A stretch of DNA of 64,000 nucleotides from Ptiloglossa arizonensis (Eukaryota; Arthropoda; Insecta; Hymenoptera; Colletidae): NCBI RefSeq assembly GCF_051014685.1, contig NW_027478855.1, forward strand, positions 372,001 to 436,000. Direction: 5' to 3'. The notes beneath the pieces are model-generated. The model was not told the DNA's origin. It saw only the letters and a list, made by a program, of their open reading frames with translations, and ran no database searches. The translations under genes and the position numbers were made by a program. Shown in pieces: positions 53,486 through 61,435 of this stretch. The stretch's first letter is position 1. Each line of letters begins with the position of its first letter.

Positions 53486-56473
53486 GCACTCTTCCCCTTG
53501 GCGGTTCTAGTTATTCGTTTCGAGCATCAGAACTGCGAAAATTTTGAGTTTCTCAAGCGTTTCTTATCTCCAAACTGCCATATCTCGCGAACGGATTGAT
53601 CAATCCGCAAAATTTCTGTTGCATCTGAAAGTAGAAACTCGCCCGATTAAAACGGTATGCGCACTTTTCCCCCAGGCGGTTCTAGTTATTCTTTTCGAGC
53701 ATCAGAACTGCGAAAATTTTGAGTTTCCCAAGCGTTTCTTATCTCCAAACTGCCATATCTCGCGAACGGATTGATCAATCCGCAAAATATCTGTTGCATC
53801 TGAAAGTAGAAACTCGCCCGATTACAACGGTATGCGCACTTTTCCCCTAGGCGGTTCTAGTTATTCGTTTCGAGCATCAGAACGGCGAAAATTTTGAGTT
53901 TCTCAAGCGTTTCTTACCTCCAAACTGCAATATCTCGCGAACGGATTGATCAATCCGCAAAATTTCTGCTACATCTGAAAGTAGAAACTCGCCCGATTAC
54001 AACGGTATGAGCACTTTTCCCCTAGGCCGTTCTAGTTATTCGTATCGAGCATCAGAAGTGCGAAAATTTTGAGTTTCTCAAGCGTTTCTTATCTCCAAAC
54101 TGCCATATCTCGCGAACGGATTGATCAATCCGCAAAATATCTGTTGCGTCTGAAAGTAGAAACTCGCCCAATTACAACGGTATGCGCACTTTTCCCCTAG
54201 GCCGTTCTAGTTATTCGTTTCGAGCATCAGAACGGCGAAAATTTTGAGTTTCTCAAGCGTTTCTTACCTCCAAACTGCCATATCTCGCGAACGGAGTGAC
54301 CAATCCGCAAAATTTCTGTTATATCTGAAAGTAGAAACTCGCCCGATTAAAACGGTATGCGCACTTTTCCCCTAGGCGGTTCTAGTTATTCGTTTCGAGC
54401 ATCAGAACTGCGAAAATTTTGAGTTTCTCAAGCGTTTCTTATCTCCAAACTGCCATATCTCGCGAACGGATTAACCAATCCGCAAAATTTCTGTTGCTTC
54501 TGAAAGTAGAAACTCGCCCGATTACAACGGTATGCGCACTTTTCCCCTAGGCCGTTCTAGTTATTCGCATCGAGCATCAGAAATGCGAAAATTTTGAGTT
54601 TCTCAAGCGTTACTTATCTCCAAACTGCCATATCTCGCGAACGGATTGATCAATCCGCAAAATATCTGTTGCATCTGAAAGTAGAAACTCCCCCGATTAC
54701 AACGGTATGCGCACTTTTCCCCTAGGCGGTTCTAGTTATTCGTTTCGAGCATCAGAACGGCGAAAATTTTGAGTTTCTCAAGCGTTTCTTACCTCCAAAC
54801 TGCCATATCTCGCGAACGGAGTGACCAATCCGCAAAATTTCTGTTGCATCTGAAAGTAGAAACTCGCCCGATTAAAACGGTATGCGCACTCTTCCCCTAG
54901 GCGGTTCTAGTTATTCGTTTCGAGCATCAGAACTGCGAAAATTTTGAGTTTCTCAAGCGTTTCTTATCTCCAAACTGCCATATCTCGCGAACGGATTGAT
55001 CAATCCGCAAAATTTCTGTTGCATCTGAAAGTAGAAACTCGCCCGATTAAAACGGTATGCGCACTTTTCCCCTAGGCTGTTCTAGTTATTCGTTTCGAGC
55101 ATCAGAACTGCGAAAATTTTGAGTTTCTCAAGCGTTTCTTATCTCCAAACTGCCATATCTCGCGAACGGATTGATCAATCCGCAAAATATCTGTTGCATC
55201 TGAAAGTAGAAACTCGCCCGATTACAACGGTATGCGCACTTTTCCCCTAGGCGGTTCTAGTTATTCGTTTCGAGCATCAGAACGGCGAAAATTTTGAGTT
55301 TCTCAAGCGTTTCTTACATCCAAACTGCCATATCTCGCGAACGGAGTGACCAATCCGCAAAATTTCTGTTGCATCTGAAAGTAGAAACTCGCCCGATTAA
55401 AACGGTATGCGCACTTTTCCCCTAGGCGGTTCTAGTTATTCGTTTCGAGCATCAGAACTGCGAAAATTTTGAGTTTCTCAAGCGTTTCTTATCTCCAAAC
55501 TGCCATATCTCGCGAACGGATTGATCAATCCGCAAAATTTCTGTTGCATCTGAAAGTAGAATCTCGCCCGATTAAAACGGTATGCGCACTTTTCCCCTAG
55601 GCGGTTCTAGTTATTCGTTTCGAGCATCAGAACTGCGAAAATTTTGAATTTCTCAAGCGTTTCTTATCTCCAAACTGCAATATCTCGCGAACGGATTGAT
55701 CAATCCGCAAAATTTCTGCTACATCTGAAAGTAGAAACTCGCCCGATTACAACGGTATGAGCACTTTTCCCCTAGGCCGTTCTAGTTATTCGTATCGAGC
55801 ATCAGAAATGCGAAAATTTTGAGTTTCTCAAGCGTTTCTTATCTCCAAACTGCCATATCTCGCGAACGGATTGATCAATCCGCAAAATTTCGGTTGCATC
55901 TGAAAGTAGAAACTCGCCCGATTAGAACGGTATGCGCACTTTTCCCCTAGGCCGTTCTAGTTATTCGCATCGAGCATCAGAAATGCGAAAATTTTGAGTT
56001 TCTCAAGCGTTTCTTATCTCCAAACTGCCATATCTCGCGAACGGATTGATCAATCCGCAAAATATCTGTTGCGTCTGAAAGTAGAAACTCGCCCGATTAC
56101 AACGGTATGCGCACTTTTCCCCTAGGCCGTTCTAGTTATTCGTTTCGAGCATCAGAACGGCGAAAATTTTGAGTTTCTCAAGCGTTTCTTACCTCCAAAC
56201 TGCCATATCTCGCGAACGGAGTGACCAATCCGCAAAATTTCTGTTATATCTGAAAGTAGAAACTCGCCCGATTAAAACGGTATGCGCACTTTTCCCCTAG
56301 GCGGTTCTAGTTATTCGTTTCGAGCATCAGAACTGCGAAAATTTTGAGTTTCTCAAGCGTTTCTTATCTCCAAACTGCCATATCTCGCGAACGGATTGAT
56401 CAATCCGCAAAATTTCTGTTGCATCTGAAAGTAGAAACTCGCCCGATTAAAACGGTAGGTGTAGTTTTCCCCT
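53486..56473. repeat. Late satellite subfamily running up to the retrotransposon
   Basis: These monomers are of the GATTAAAACGG and CTGCTACATC types seen at 28-34 kb and 48-53 kb. Matching units recur about 10 and 16-17 monomers back. The final, truncated unit (56351-56473) combines GATTAAAACGG with TAGGTGTAGTTTTCCCCT, a combination I find nowhere else in the window, and it stops at the retrotransposon's 5' end. Confidence 0.8.
56458..56473 (+). repeat. Target-site duplication, 5' copy
   Basis: GGTGTAGTTTTCCCCT here is repeated exactly at 61564-61579 after the poly(A) tail. This is the duplicated satellite target, 16 bp (17 if one A of the tail is counted). It fixes both ends of the inserted element. 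Confidence 0.95.
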
Positions 56474-56522
56474 CACGTGTGGGAGGGGGAAGGCGGGAGC
56501 TCCCCCCACACCAGCGACGTCC
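56474..56522 (+). other. Retrotransposon 5' leader
   Basis: Only about 49 bases lie between the target duplication and the first ORF1 ATG. The leader is G-rich and can fold: GTGTGGG at 56477-56483 pairs with CCCACAC at 56505-56511. Such a short leader may be the natural 5' end or a slight 5' truncation. ORF1 is not visibly cut, which favours a near full-length copy. No promoter motif is evident. Confidence 0.6.
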
Positions 56523-56550
56523 ATGAGGAGCATCGAGCTCCTCATGGACG
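56518..56550 (+). promoter_or_regulatory. 14-bp hairpin holding the first ORF1 ATG
   Basis: Bases 56518-56531 are exactly complementary to 56537-56550, with a 5-base loop (ATCGA). The first ORF1 ATG (56523-56525) lies in the left arm and a second in-frame ATG (56544-56546) in the right arm. Folding in the RNA would hide both start codons. Confidence 0.75.
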
Positions 56551-56554
56551 CCAA

Positions 56555-56579
56555 GATGGCGGCCATGATGGCCGTCATC
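56555..56579 (+). promoter_or_regulatory. 10-bp hairpin holding the ATG with the best start context
   Basis: Bases 56555-56564 pair with 56570-56579 (one G-U) around the loop ATGAT. The in-frame ATG at 56556-56558 has A at -3 and G at +4, a better eukaryotic start context than the first ATG, and sits in the left arm. Confidence 0.6.
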
Positions 56580-56956
56580 CGCGGCGAAATCCGGGCGGCG
56601 CTTCGCCCCAAGGGCGGAGCGCCGGCGGGACCGAGGACCGGGCCCGGGAAACAACCGGGGGGCGGGGGACCGCAGGGGGGGACCATCGCGGTTCCGGGCC
56701 CTGCGGCAAAGACGAAGGGCAAGGGTGCCACGGTGGGGGCGACGGCGGGGGCACAAATGCCTCCGCCGCCGCCCCCATCCGGTCCCTTGTGGACGGAGGT
56801 CCTGGGCCGAAAAGAAAAAAGGACGGCGAGGAGGGCGGCCCGGGTGCCGCCGCCTCCCCCGCCGGTTGCCCCGAAGAGGGACGGAAAGGCGGGGAAGGCG
56901 AAGCCCCGTCTGGGACGCCCCCCTTCAACGGCAGCAGTCATGCTGACCGTCCCGGA

Positions 56957-56967
56957 GGGGGGGGGGG
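56957..56967 (+). other. Run of 11 G causing the ORF1 frameshift
   Basis: The N-terminal ORF1 frame and the zinc-knuckle frame meet at this homopolymer and differ by one base (-1). One more G or two fewer would make the frame continuous. A length change in the run, or a miscalled homopolymer, is the simplest cause. A run of G is also a slippery sequence, so ribosomal slippage is possible but unproven. Confidence 0.8.
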
Positions 56968-57631
56968 CGTCTCCTACGGGGAGGTGATGGCGGCGGCCAA
57001 GGAGAAGATATCCTTGGCCGCACTCGCCATCGAGTCGGTCCGCCCGAGATGGGCGGTGACGGGGGCGCTCATGCTGCGCGTGAGCGGCCCCGACAACGCA
57101 GCCAGGGCGGACCGACTGGCCGAAAAGCTGGGCGAGGCCTTGGCGCCCCGGGGTGTCAGGGTCGCCCGGCCCACAAAAAGCGCGGAGCTGCGCGTTTGTG
57201 GGCTGGACGACTCGGTCACCCGGGAGGAGGTGACCGGGGCGCTGGCCCAAGCCGGTGGCTGCTCTGAGGGGGACATCCGGACCGGGGAGGTCCGGCGGTC
57301 CTCCTCCGGCCTGGGAGCGGTGTGGGCACGGTGCCCTCTTCCGGCTGCCCGGAAGTTAGAAGCAGTCGGGAGGATCGTGGTGGGGTGGGTGTCGGCGAGG
57401 ATCGAGGTCCTCGCCCAACGCCCACTCCAGTGCTACCGCTGCCTGGAGACGGGCCATGTCAGGCAGCGGTGCACCTCCGCGGTGGACCGCAGCGGTGCTT
57501 GTTACCGCTGCGGTGCCGAAGGCCGCCGCGCGAGCCACTGCGCGGCGGCCCCCAAGTGCCCGCTGTGTGCGGACATGGGGAGACCCGCCGCGCACCGAAT
57601 GGGAGGGAAGCAGTGTACCCCCCCATCCCGA

Positions 57632-57634
57632 TGA
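57632..57634 (+). other. In-frame TGA in ORF1
   Basis: TGA follows CCC CGA. The frame is otherwise open from the G run to the TAATG at 57854. A CGA to TGA change (CpG transition) would explain it in one step. Frameshifts in the nearby C run are a less simple alternative. Confidence 0.7.
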
Positions 57635-57853
57635 GGGCGGAGGAGGGGGGCGCCGGGGCCGCTCCCGGCGCCGGTGAGAGTAGCCCCATCTGCGAGCGCC
57701 GCGGCGCCCGCGGACCTGGCTGCGACCGCCGCGACGGCCGCAAAGAAGGGGTCGGAGGCGGCGGCGGCGTTGATGTCCGCGATGGAGGTGGACATTGGCC
57801 CCGCCGCCGTCCTCACGGAGGTGCCACCAGGAGGCGGTGAGGAGGCCATCAAT

Positions 57854-57858
57854 TAATG
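57854..57858 (+). promoter_or_regulatory. TAATG stop-start overlap of ORF1 and ORF2
   Basis: The ORF1 stop TAA (57854-57856) shares its last A with the ORF2 start ATG (57856-57858). The same UAAUG junction couples ORF2 translation to ORF1 termination in the silkworm R1-clade element SART1. It supports both the ORF1 end and the ORF2 start chosen here. Note that ribosomes stopping at the earlier TGA (57632) would end about 220 bases upstream of it. Confidence 0.8.
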
Positions 57859-60800
57859 GCTCCCCGCCTCCTCCTGCAGGCCAACCTCAACCGCTGCCGC
57901 GCGGCGCAGGACCTAATGTGTCAGACGCTGGCGGAGTGGGGGGGTGGTCTGGCAGTCGCTGCCGAGCCGTACCGCGTCCCCGACCATCCGCATTGGATGG
58001 GGGATGCGGACGGCTTGGTGGCGGCTGTGTGGCAGGGCGGTGACGGGTCCCCTCCGTTCTCCTTACTGGAGAGCGGGGCGGGATTCGTCGCCGTCCAGTG
58101 GGGGGGAGTCGCCGTGGTGGGGTGCTACGTTTCGCCCAACTGCGGCCTTGCTGCCTTCGAGCAGTGCTTGGCCGGGGTGGGGGCGTGCCTCACAAGGATT
58201 GCGCCCCGGCCGGTGCTGGTCCTGGGGGACTTCAATGCCTGGTCTGTGGCATGGGGGTCCCCCAGGACCAATCGAAGGGGCGAGGCTCTGGGCGACTGGG
58301 CGGCGGGCTTCGACCTCCGGTTGATTAACCGGGGGTCGGAGCTGACGTGCGTGCGGCGCGGGGGAGGGTCCATAGTGGATTTGACGTTTGGATCCCCCGG
58401 CGCCGCGCGTATGGTGTCCGGGTGGGACGTGGTGGTGGGGGAGGAGACATTATCGGACCACCGGTATATCCGCGTGGTCCTGACCGCCCCCGAGGCCGCC
58501 GCGGCCCCACACCGACACCTCCGCCCGGGAGCGGGTAGCGCCCCACCACGCAGATGGGCGCTTCGGCGCCTTGACAAGGACGTCCTGGTGGCAGCCGCTC
58601 TAGCCGAAACCTGGCCTCGACGGGAGACCAGGCTGCCCGACCTGGAGGGGGCCGTGGCTCGGCTCGGGAGCGCCGTCGCGCGCATTTGCGACGCGGCGAT
58701 GCCCCGGGCCGGGCCGCGGTCTCCTCGTCGGGCGGTGTACTGGTGGTCGGGCGAAATCGGGGAATTGCGGACAGCATGCGTCCGGGCCCGACGCCAGTAC
58801 ACCCGCGCGCGTCGTCGGGCCGGACGGAACGGCGACGACGGCGCGCGGGCGGGGGCGGCGGAACTGTACGAGTCCTATCGGGCGGAAAAGAGGGCTCTGC
58901 AGGTCGCCATCAAACGGGCCAAGGCCCAGAGCTGGAAGGAGCTCCTCGAGACCCTCGAGCGGGATCCATGGGGGCGCCCATACCGGATAGTTCTAAATAA
59001 ACTCCGGCCATGGGCTCCCCCGATCACCGAGAGTCTCGACCCCCAGCTCTTGAGGGACGTGGTCGACACGCTCTTCCCGATCGTGGGGGAGAGCGGGCCA
59101 CGTCCCTCTGCGGACCCGACCACCTGGTCCGCGGAGCTGGGGGTCTCGGCTGGGGAGCTAGCCGCGGCCATCCGAAGACTCGGGGCGAAGGATACTGCCC
59201 CGGGTCCTTCGGGAGTGCCCGGCCGAGTCTTGGTCTTGGCCGCGGACGTCCTGGGTGACGGCCTCCGGGAGCTATTCGACCGCTGCCTGGAGGCCGGGCG
59301 ATTCCCCTCCGCATGGAAGGTGGCCCGAATGGTCCTCCTCCGGAAAGAGGGTAGGCCCGCGGACTCTCCGTCCGCGTACCGGCCGATTTGCCTGCTCGAC
59401 GATGTGGGCAAGCTCCTAGAAAGAGTCGTGGCGGCCCGCATCGTCGGGCACCTGTCGCGGGGTGGGCCCGGGCTGGCGGAGTGCCAGTTCGGGTTCCGGG
59501 AGGGCCGGTCGACGATCGACGCGATTCGACGCGTCCGCTCCCTCTCGGCCTCGGCGGTCTCCCGGGGTGGGGTGGCATTGGCGGTGTCCTTGGACATCGC
59601 CAATGCGTTTAACACCCTACCCTGGGAGGCGATTAGGCGGGGGCTTGAGGAACATCGAGTCCCCGCCTACCTTAGGGCAGTCGTCGAGGACTACCTCCGC
59701 GACAGGTGGATCGAGTATCCGGGCCGGTGCGGGACGGAGAGGAGAGCGGTGTACTCCGGGGTTCCGCAGGGGTCGGTGTTAGGACCCCTGCTGTGGAACC
59801 TCGGGTACGACACCGTCCTGCGGGCCGAAGACCTCCCCGACGGCGTCAGTCTGACGTGTTACGCGGACGACACCTTGTTGCTGGCCGTCGGGGGGGACTG
59901 GAGGGGGGCTGTTCGGGCCGCCGAGGACGGTGCCCGGCGCGTCGTCTCCCGGATCAGGGGGATCGGTTTGGAGGTGGCTCTCCACAAAACCGAGGTACTC
60001 GGGATGTATAGACCCCGGGGAGAGCCGCCTCCCCCCCTGATCCGGGTGGGTGAGACAGACGTCGAGGTGAGGTCTCAGATGAAATATCTGGGACTTCACC
60101 TCGACAGCCACTGGCGCTTCGAGGGCCATTTCCGGGCCCTGGCCCCGCGGTTGGAGAGGATAGTTGGCGCTTTGGGCCGTATCCTCCCCAACCTGCGGGG
60201 CCCGAGTGACCGGGTTCGCCGCCTCTACGCGGGAATGGTCCACTCGGTGGCCCTATACGGGGCCCCCGTTTGGGCGGGCGACCTGGCCGCCTCCCGGCGC
60301 AGCAAGGTATTGCTGCGCCGGGTTCAAAGGCGGCTTGCACTGCGGATCGCCCGGGGGTACCGGACCGTTTCGTATGAGGCGGCGAGCGTCCTGTCAGGGC
60401 TACCCCCGGCGGACTTGATCGCGGGCGCGCGTGCGGCTTTCTACGAGGGCCGCATGCGCGCCCGCGAGGATGGGGTGGTCCTGGCGGGATGCGAGGTGGA
60501 GGCCCTCAGGCGCCAGGCCCGGGAGTCCATGCTGCAGCTTTGGCAGCAGCGGCTGGCCGAGCCGTTGTTCGGCCAGAGGACTGTCCGGGCTATCCGGCCG
60601 GTCCTGTTTGAGTGGCTGGGTAGGCGCTTCGGCTCACTCACCTACCGGTTGGTGCAGGTGCTGTCCGGGCACGGATGCTTCGGACAGTACCTGTGCCGGA
60701 TCGGTGTGGAAGAGGCGGCGCGCTGCTGGCACTGTCCAGCGGACGAGGACACGGCGCAACACACCCTCGAGGTGTGTCCGGCCTGGGGGGTGGAGCGCCG

Positions 60801-61047
60801 TGTCCTCACGGCCGTGATTGGGGCGGATCTATCGCTGCCGGGCGTGGTACGGGCCATGCTCGGCAGCGAGACGAAGTGGCGGGCCGTGGCCTCCTTCTGC
60901 GAGGAGGTAATCTCGCAGAAGGAGGCCGCGAGCCGCATTCGCGAGAGCGGGAGACCGCGAGCGAGGCCTCGTCCGAGGCCGGGGGCGGGTGGGCCTCCGG
61001 AAGGGCCGGGGAGGGCCACCCTGAGAGCGGCGGGCGGGGGTGCGTAG
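57856..61047 (+). CDS. ORF2: APE-type endonuclease / reverse transcriptase, R1 clade (1063 aa, intact)
   Basis: This protein nicks the target DNA and copies the element's RNA onto it (target-primed reverse transcription). The endonuclease is at residues about 6-210: QANLNR (Asn10), AAEPYR (Glu37), YVSPN (Tyr91), LGDFNAW (Asp125, Asn127), VDLTFGS (Asp175) and LSDHR (Asp201, His202), so all expected catalytic residues are present. The reverse transcriptase is at about 445-760: KDTAPGPSG, AYRPICLLDDVGKLLE, QFGFREGRSTIDAI, AVSLDIANAFNTL (Asp580), GVPQGSVLGP (635-644), CYADDTLL (Asp671, Asp672) and MKYLGLHLD. A C-terminal knuckle CX2CX8HX4C spans Cys957, Cys960, His969 and Cys974. The tail (about 1030-1063) is rich in Arg, Pro and Gly. 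Length is usual for R1-type ORF2. The start is fixed by the TAATG overlap. Codons are strongly GC-biased, unlike the flanking DNA. I see no frameshift or internal stop. Confidence 0.95.
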   Translation: MAPRLLLQANLNRCRAAQDLMCQTLAEWGGGLAVAAEPYRVPDHPHWMGDADGLVAAVWQGGDGSPPFSLLESGAGFVAVQWGGVAVVGCYVSPNCGLAAFEQCLAGVGACLTRIAPRPVLVLGDFNAWSVAWGSPRTNRRGEALGDWAAGFDLRLINRGSELTCVRRGGGSIVDLTFGSPGAARMVSGWDVVVGEETLSDHRYIRVVLTAPEAAAAPHRHLRPGAGSAPPRRWALRRLDKDVLVAAALAETWPRRETRLPDLEGAVARLGSAVARICDAAMPRAGPRSPRRAVYWWSGEIGELRTACVRARRQYTRARRRAGRNGDDGARAGAAELYESYRAEKRALQVAIKRAKAQSWKELLETLERDPWGRPYRIVLNKLRPWAPPITESLDPQLLRDVVDTLFPIVGESGPRPSADPTTWSAELGVSAGELAAAIRRLGAKDTAPGPSGVPGRVLVLAADVLGDGLRELFDRCLEAGRFPSAWKVARMVLLRKEGRPADSPSAYRPICLLDDVGKLLERVVAARIVGHLSRGGPGLAECQFGFREGRSTIDAIRRVRSLSASAVSRGGVALAVSLDIANAFNTLPWEAIRRGLEEHRVPAYLRAVVEDYLRDRWIEYPGRCGTERRAVYSGVPQGSVLGPLLWNLGYDTVLRAEDLPDGVSLTCYADDTLLLAVGGDWRGAVRAAEDGARRVVSRIRGIGLEVALHKTEVLGMYRPRGEPPPPLIRVGETDVEVRSQMKYLGLHLDSHWRFEGHFRALAPRLERIVGALGRILPNLRGPSDRVRRLYAGMVHSVALYGAPVWAGDLAASRRSKVLLRRVQRRLALRIARGYRTVSYEAASVLSGLPPADLIAGARAAFYEGRMRAREDGVVLAGCEVEALRRQARESMLQLWQQRLAEPLFGQRTVRAIRPVLFEWLGRRFGSLTYRLVQVLSGHGCFGQYLCRIGVEEAARCWHCPADEDTAQHTLEVCPAWGVERRVLTAVIGADLSLPGVVRAMLGSETKWRAVASFCEEVISQKEAASRIRESGRPRARPRPRPGAGGPPEGPGRATLRAAGGGA
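60885..60930 (+). other. 19-bp hairpin inside the end of ORF2
   Basis: Bases 60885-60903 pair with 60912-60930 (one G-U pair, 8-base loop). Sixteen of these pairs, GGCCTCCTTCTGCGAG against its exact reverse complement, are continuous Watson-Crick pairs. It codes for part of the C-terminal tail (VASFCEEVISQKEAA), so a coding stretch also carries an RNA fold. It is the first and longest of the 3' hairpin row. Confidence 0.8.
60987..61021 (+). other. Weaker inverted repeat near the ORF2 stop
   Basis: GGGTGGGCCT (60987-60996) and AGGGCCACCC (61012-61021) pair at 9 of 10 positions with a 15-base loop. In such G- and C-rich sequence this could be chance. Confidence 0.35.
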
Positions 61048-61105
61048 CCCTTGAGGCTCGTGCCACCGCCCGTCGTCTGAGGGGTGGGAAGAATAAGGCA
61101 CGGCG

Positions 61106-61148
61106 ACGCTCTCGAGGGCGGAGAGGCCAGAGCCGCCCTCGGGAGCGT
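61106..61148 (+). other. 3' UTR hairpin, 16 bp
   Basis: 61106-61121 pairs with 61133-61148, one G-U pair, 11-base loop. Confidence 0.75.
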
Positions 61149-61168
61149 ACGAGCCGGGGTGCGGCCGC

Positions 61169-61201
61169 GGGCGGTCGCGAGTGTGGGACTCGCGGCCGCC
61201 C
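61169..61201 (+). other. 3' UTR hairpin, 14 bp
   Basis: 61169-61182 pairs with 61188-61201, one G-U pair, 5-base loop (GTGGG). Confidence 0.75.
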
Positions 61202-61222
61202 TCGGGCGGCCCCCGGGAGTGG

Positions 61223-61255
61223 GACGTCGGAGCAGTGTGGCCCTGCTCCGACGTC
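61223..61255 (+). other. 3' UTR hairpin, 13 bp perfect
   Basis: GACGTCGGAGCAG (61223-61235) and CTGCTCCGACGTC (61243-61255) are exact reverse complements, 7-base loop. Confidence 0.8.
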
Positions 61256-61283
61256 GGGCGCCAGAGCGCCGAGGAGGAGAAAA

Positions 61284-61320
61284 CAGGGAAGGGAGGGTGA
61301 AGTACCCCCTCCCTTCCCTG
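61284..61320 (+). other. 3' UTR hairpin, 14 bp perfect
   Basis: CAGGGAAGGGAGGG (61284-61297) and CCCTCCCTTCCCTG (61307-61320) are exact reverse complements, 9-base loop. One arm is pure purine except its first C, the other mostly pyrimidine. Confidence 0.8.
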
Positions 61321-61355
61321 GAACGGGAGGGACACGGGCGCGAGAGCCCTGCACG

Positions 61356-61399
61356 GGGGAGCACCTGATGTATGATGTCTTCGGTCCCAGGTGCTCCCC
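61356..61399 (+). other. 3' UTR hairpin, 12 bp perfect
   Basis: GGGGAGCACCTG (61356-61367) and CAGGTGCTCCCC (61388-61399) are exact reverse complements with a 20-base loop. The stem can extend by a G-U and a C-G pair (61354-61355 with 61400-61401). Confidence 0.8.
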
Positions 61400-61435
61400 T
61401 GCATAGTGCGAGGATGGCCACCGTGGTGGGTTTTA

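Larger units (their letters stand above)
1..56473. repeat. Tandem satellite array, 175-bp monomer (left part, about 322 copies)
   Basis: Head-to-tail monomers of 175 bp fill this whole stretch. Taking TCTCAAGCG as the unit start, copies begin at 1, 176, 351 and so on, and one begins at 56351, exactly 322 x 175 bp later. Conserved blocks in each unit are CATATCTCGCGAA, the dyad around GGATTG-CAATCC, AATCCGCAAAAT, GAAAGTAGAAACTC, CCCGATTACAACGGTA, TTTTCCCCTAGGC, AGTTATTCG and GCGAAAATTTTGAG. Variation is concentrated in a few positions (TATGCGCAC versus TAGGTGTAG; TTGCATCTG versus TTGCTTCTG; GATTGATC, GATTGACC or GATTAACC). I see no long coding frame, since 175 is not a multiple of 3 and frames break at each unit. 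The unit length is close to a nucleosome repeat, as is common for centromeric or pericentromeric satellites; that location is inference. Confidence 0.98.
56523..57856 (+). pseudogene. ORF1 (Gag-like, zinc-knuckle protein), broken by frameshift and stop
   Basis: ORF1 of R1-type elements encodes an RNA-binding protein that packages the element's RNA. Reading starts at ATG 56523 (or 56556) with a Met- and Ala-rich start, then a Pro- and Lys-rich stretch, and stops at 56987. The rest continues in another frame from the 11-G run at 56957-56967, beginning with GVSYGEVMAAAKEKISLAAL. A middle domain typical of R1 ORF1 (ELRVCGLDDSVTREEV near 57185) leads to three knuckles. The first is 57431-57472 (CX2CX4HX4C). 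The second is 57500-57541, where Arg (CGC, 57524) replaces the His. The third is 57557-57616 (CX2CX8HX6C). TGA at 57632 interrupts the frame; the same frame then runs open through an Ala-rich tail to TAA at 57854-57856, overlapping ORF2. Intact length would be about 444 codons. The open frame upstream from GTG 56477 lacks an ATG near its start and is unlikely to be the real N-terminus. Confidence 0.85.

Noticed and set aside
1..56473. CRISPR array
   Set aside because: The repeats are contiguous 175-bp units with no short repeat plus unique spacers, and no cas genes are present.
56458..56473. Telomeric repeat array at the insertion site
   Set aside because: Only isolated TAGG words occur; there is no TTAGG tandem run in the window.
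56477..56522. GTG at 56477 as the ORF1 start
   Set aside because: Eukaryotic translation would need an ATG. The recognisable ORF1 N-terminus lies in the other frame from 56523, and the two frames meet at the G run.
56957..56967. Programmed -1 frameshifting as an established feature
   Set aside because: The G run could slip, but R1-type ORF1 is normally a single frame and homopolymer errors are common, so it is reported only as a possibility.
56400..57852. Antisense open frames over ORF1 (for example 56447-57250 on the - strand)
   Set aside because: High GC removes stop codons in all frames. These frames are low-complexity (Pro, Gly, Arg, Ser) mirrors of ORF1 and show no domain.
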